Source of the DNA: a virus
IMG/VR virus record: IMGVR_UViG_3300028920_000057
Coordinates: 1-64,000 of that record
Strand: one strand, 5' to 3'
DNA: 64,000 nucleotides
Below are positions 63,703 to 64,000 of this stretch, piece after piece. Every line of letters starts with the position of its first letter. Position 1 is the first letter of the stretch. The notes beneath the pieces were generated by a model, which was not told where the DNA came from, did no database searches, and saw nothing but the letters and a program-made list of their open reading frames with translations. Position numbers and translations under genes: made by a program.

Positions 63703-64000
63703 TTACACGTTAACGTTGATAAGGACTCGCCATTTCGAAGACTCATTACCCGCAGCGGTATTAGACGCATGCGTTTGGGTAGTGGCGCCAAGGAAATGGG
63801 CCGGCAGACCTGCGCCTGCTGGAGAGTCGATTGTGCCATACAGATTCAGACCAGGGGCTCCCTGAATCCGATCCATACCATCAAGACCGTCGGTAATCTT
63901 GCCAACTTTGTAGCATTTACCGAAAGTGTTTTCCATGGTGATTTTGATTGACGCAACGTCAGCAAAGTCGGCAGCTACGGCCGGTCTCCAATAACCAGGA
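63703..64000 (-). CDS. Unidentified head-region protein, 5' end beyond window
   Basis: The frame is open from the right edge of the window down to a stop at 63703, giving at least 99 residues. An internal ATG at 63936 exists, but the frame continues upstream without a stop (GYWRPAVAADFADVASIKIT), so the gene very probably begins outside the window. The visible part is Gly- and Ala-rich with short strands (WRVLINVNV at the end). Position directly before the capsid gene suggests a head decoration, scaffold or fibre protein. No family is recognised. Confidence 0.65.
   Translation of the reverse strand, partial: PGYWRPAVAADFADVASIKITMENTFGKCYKVGKITDGLDGMDRIQGAPGLNLYGTIDSPAGAGLPAHFLGATTQTHASNTAAGNESSKWRVLINVNV

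Noticed and set aside
1-64000. Stop-codon reassignment as in some giant gut phages
   Set aside because: Genes end normally with TAA, TGA and TAG at tight junctions, and no internal in-frame TAG is needed to explain any protein.

Overview
The window is one continuous piece of the virion-structure module of a large contractile-tailed bacteriophage (myovirus morphology). Every credible gene lies on the minus strand, so transcription runs from position 64000 down to 1. Genes abut or overlap by a few bases (TAATG and ATGA junctions are common), and no gene-free gap exceeds about 100 bases. All three standard stop codons are used. The host is not identifiable from this sequence. Consensus Shine-Dalgarno sites and one lipoprotein signal peptide point to an ordinary bacterium, probably one with an outer membrane. 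About 64 kb of head, tail and fibre genes with several proteins above 1000 residues suggests a jumbo-class genome, but that is inference.

Layout in transcription order. 64000-62294: the 3' part of an unidentified head gene, then the HK97-fold major capsid protein, closed by a strong intrinsic terminator. 62221-58620: a small acidic protein, a two-Ig-domain protein with poly-Ser linkers and a helical C-terminal domain, and two probable head-tail joining or tail-completion proteins. 58608-54423: tail sheath, tail tube (followed by a second strong terminator) and two further tube-like paralogues. 54410-53167: two probable tail assembly chaperones. 53155-43464: two giant tape-measure-like proteins (1372 and 1857 aa) sharing a C-terminal motif. 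43464-28698: the baseplate, with a 2801-aa hub-like protein that carries an embedded staphylococcal-nuclease-type domain, a 486-aa protein, a gp25/W-like wedge protein, a baseplate J-like protein and a 1072-aa protein. 28684-1: distal tail, fibres and adhesins. These include an NPHxV-motif coiled-coil protein, a 1294-aa multidomain protein, a lipoprotein with a transmembrane helix, a zinc-knuckle-like protein, a beta-helix-like protein, a family of neighbouring beta-rich proteins with discoidin-like segments, and finally three collagen-containing fibres, the last running off the left edge.

The most unusual features are the complete SNase-type catalytic signature inside the tail hub protein, and the repeated occurrence of poly-Ser or Ser/Glu tracts inside or at the ends of about ten structural proteins, encoded by mixed AGY and TCN codons. 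Also notable are a higher-order 51-bp coding minisatellite, three tube-like paralogues in a row, and two terminators placed immediately after the most abundant virion proteins and only about 15-20 nt before the next start codon.
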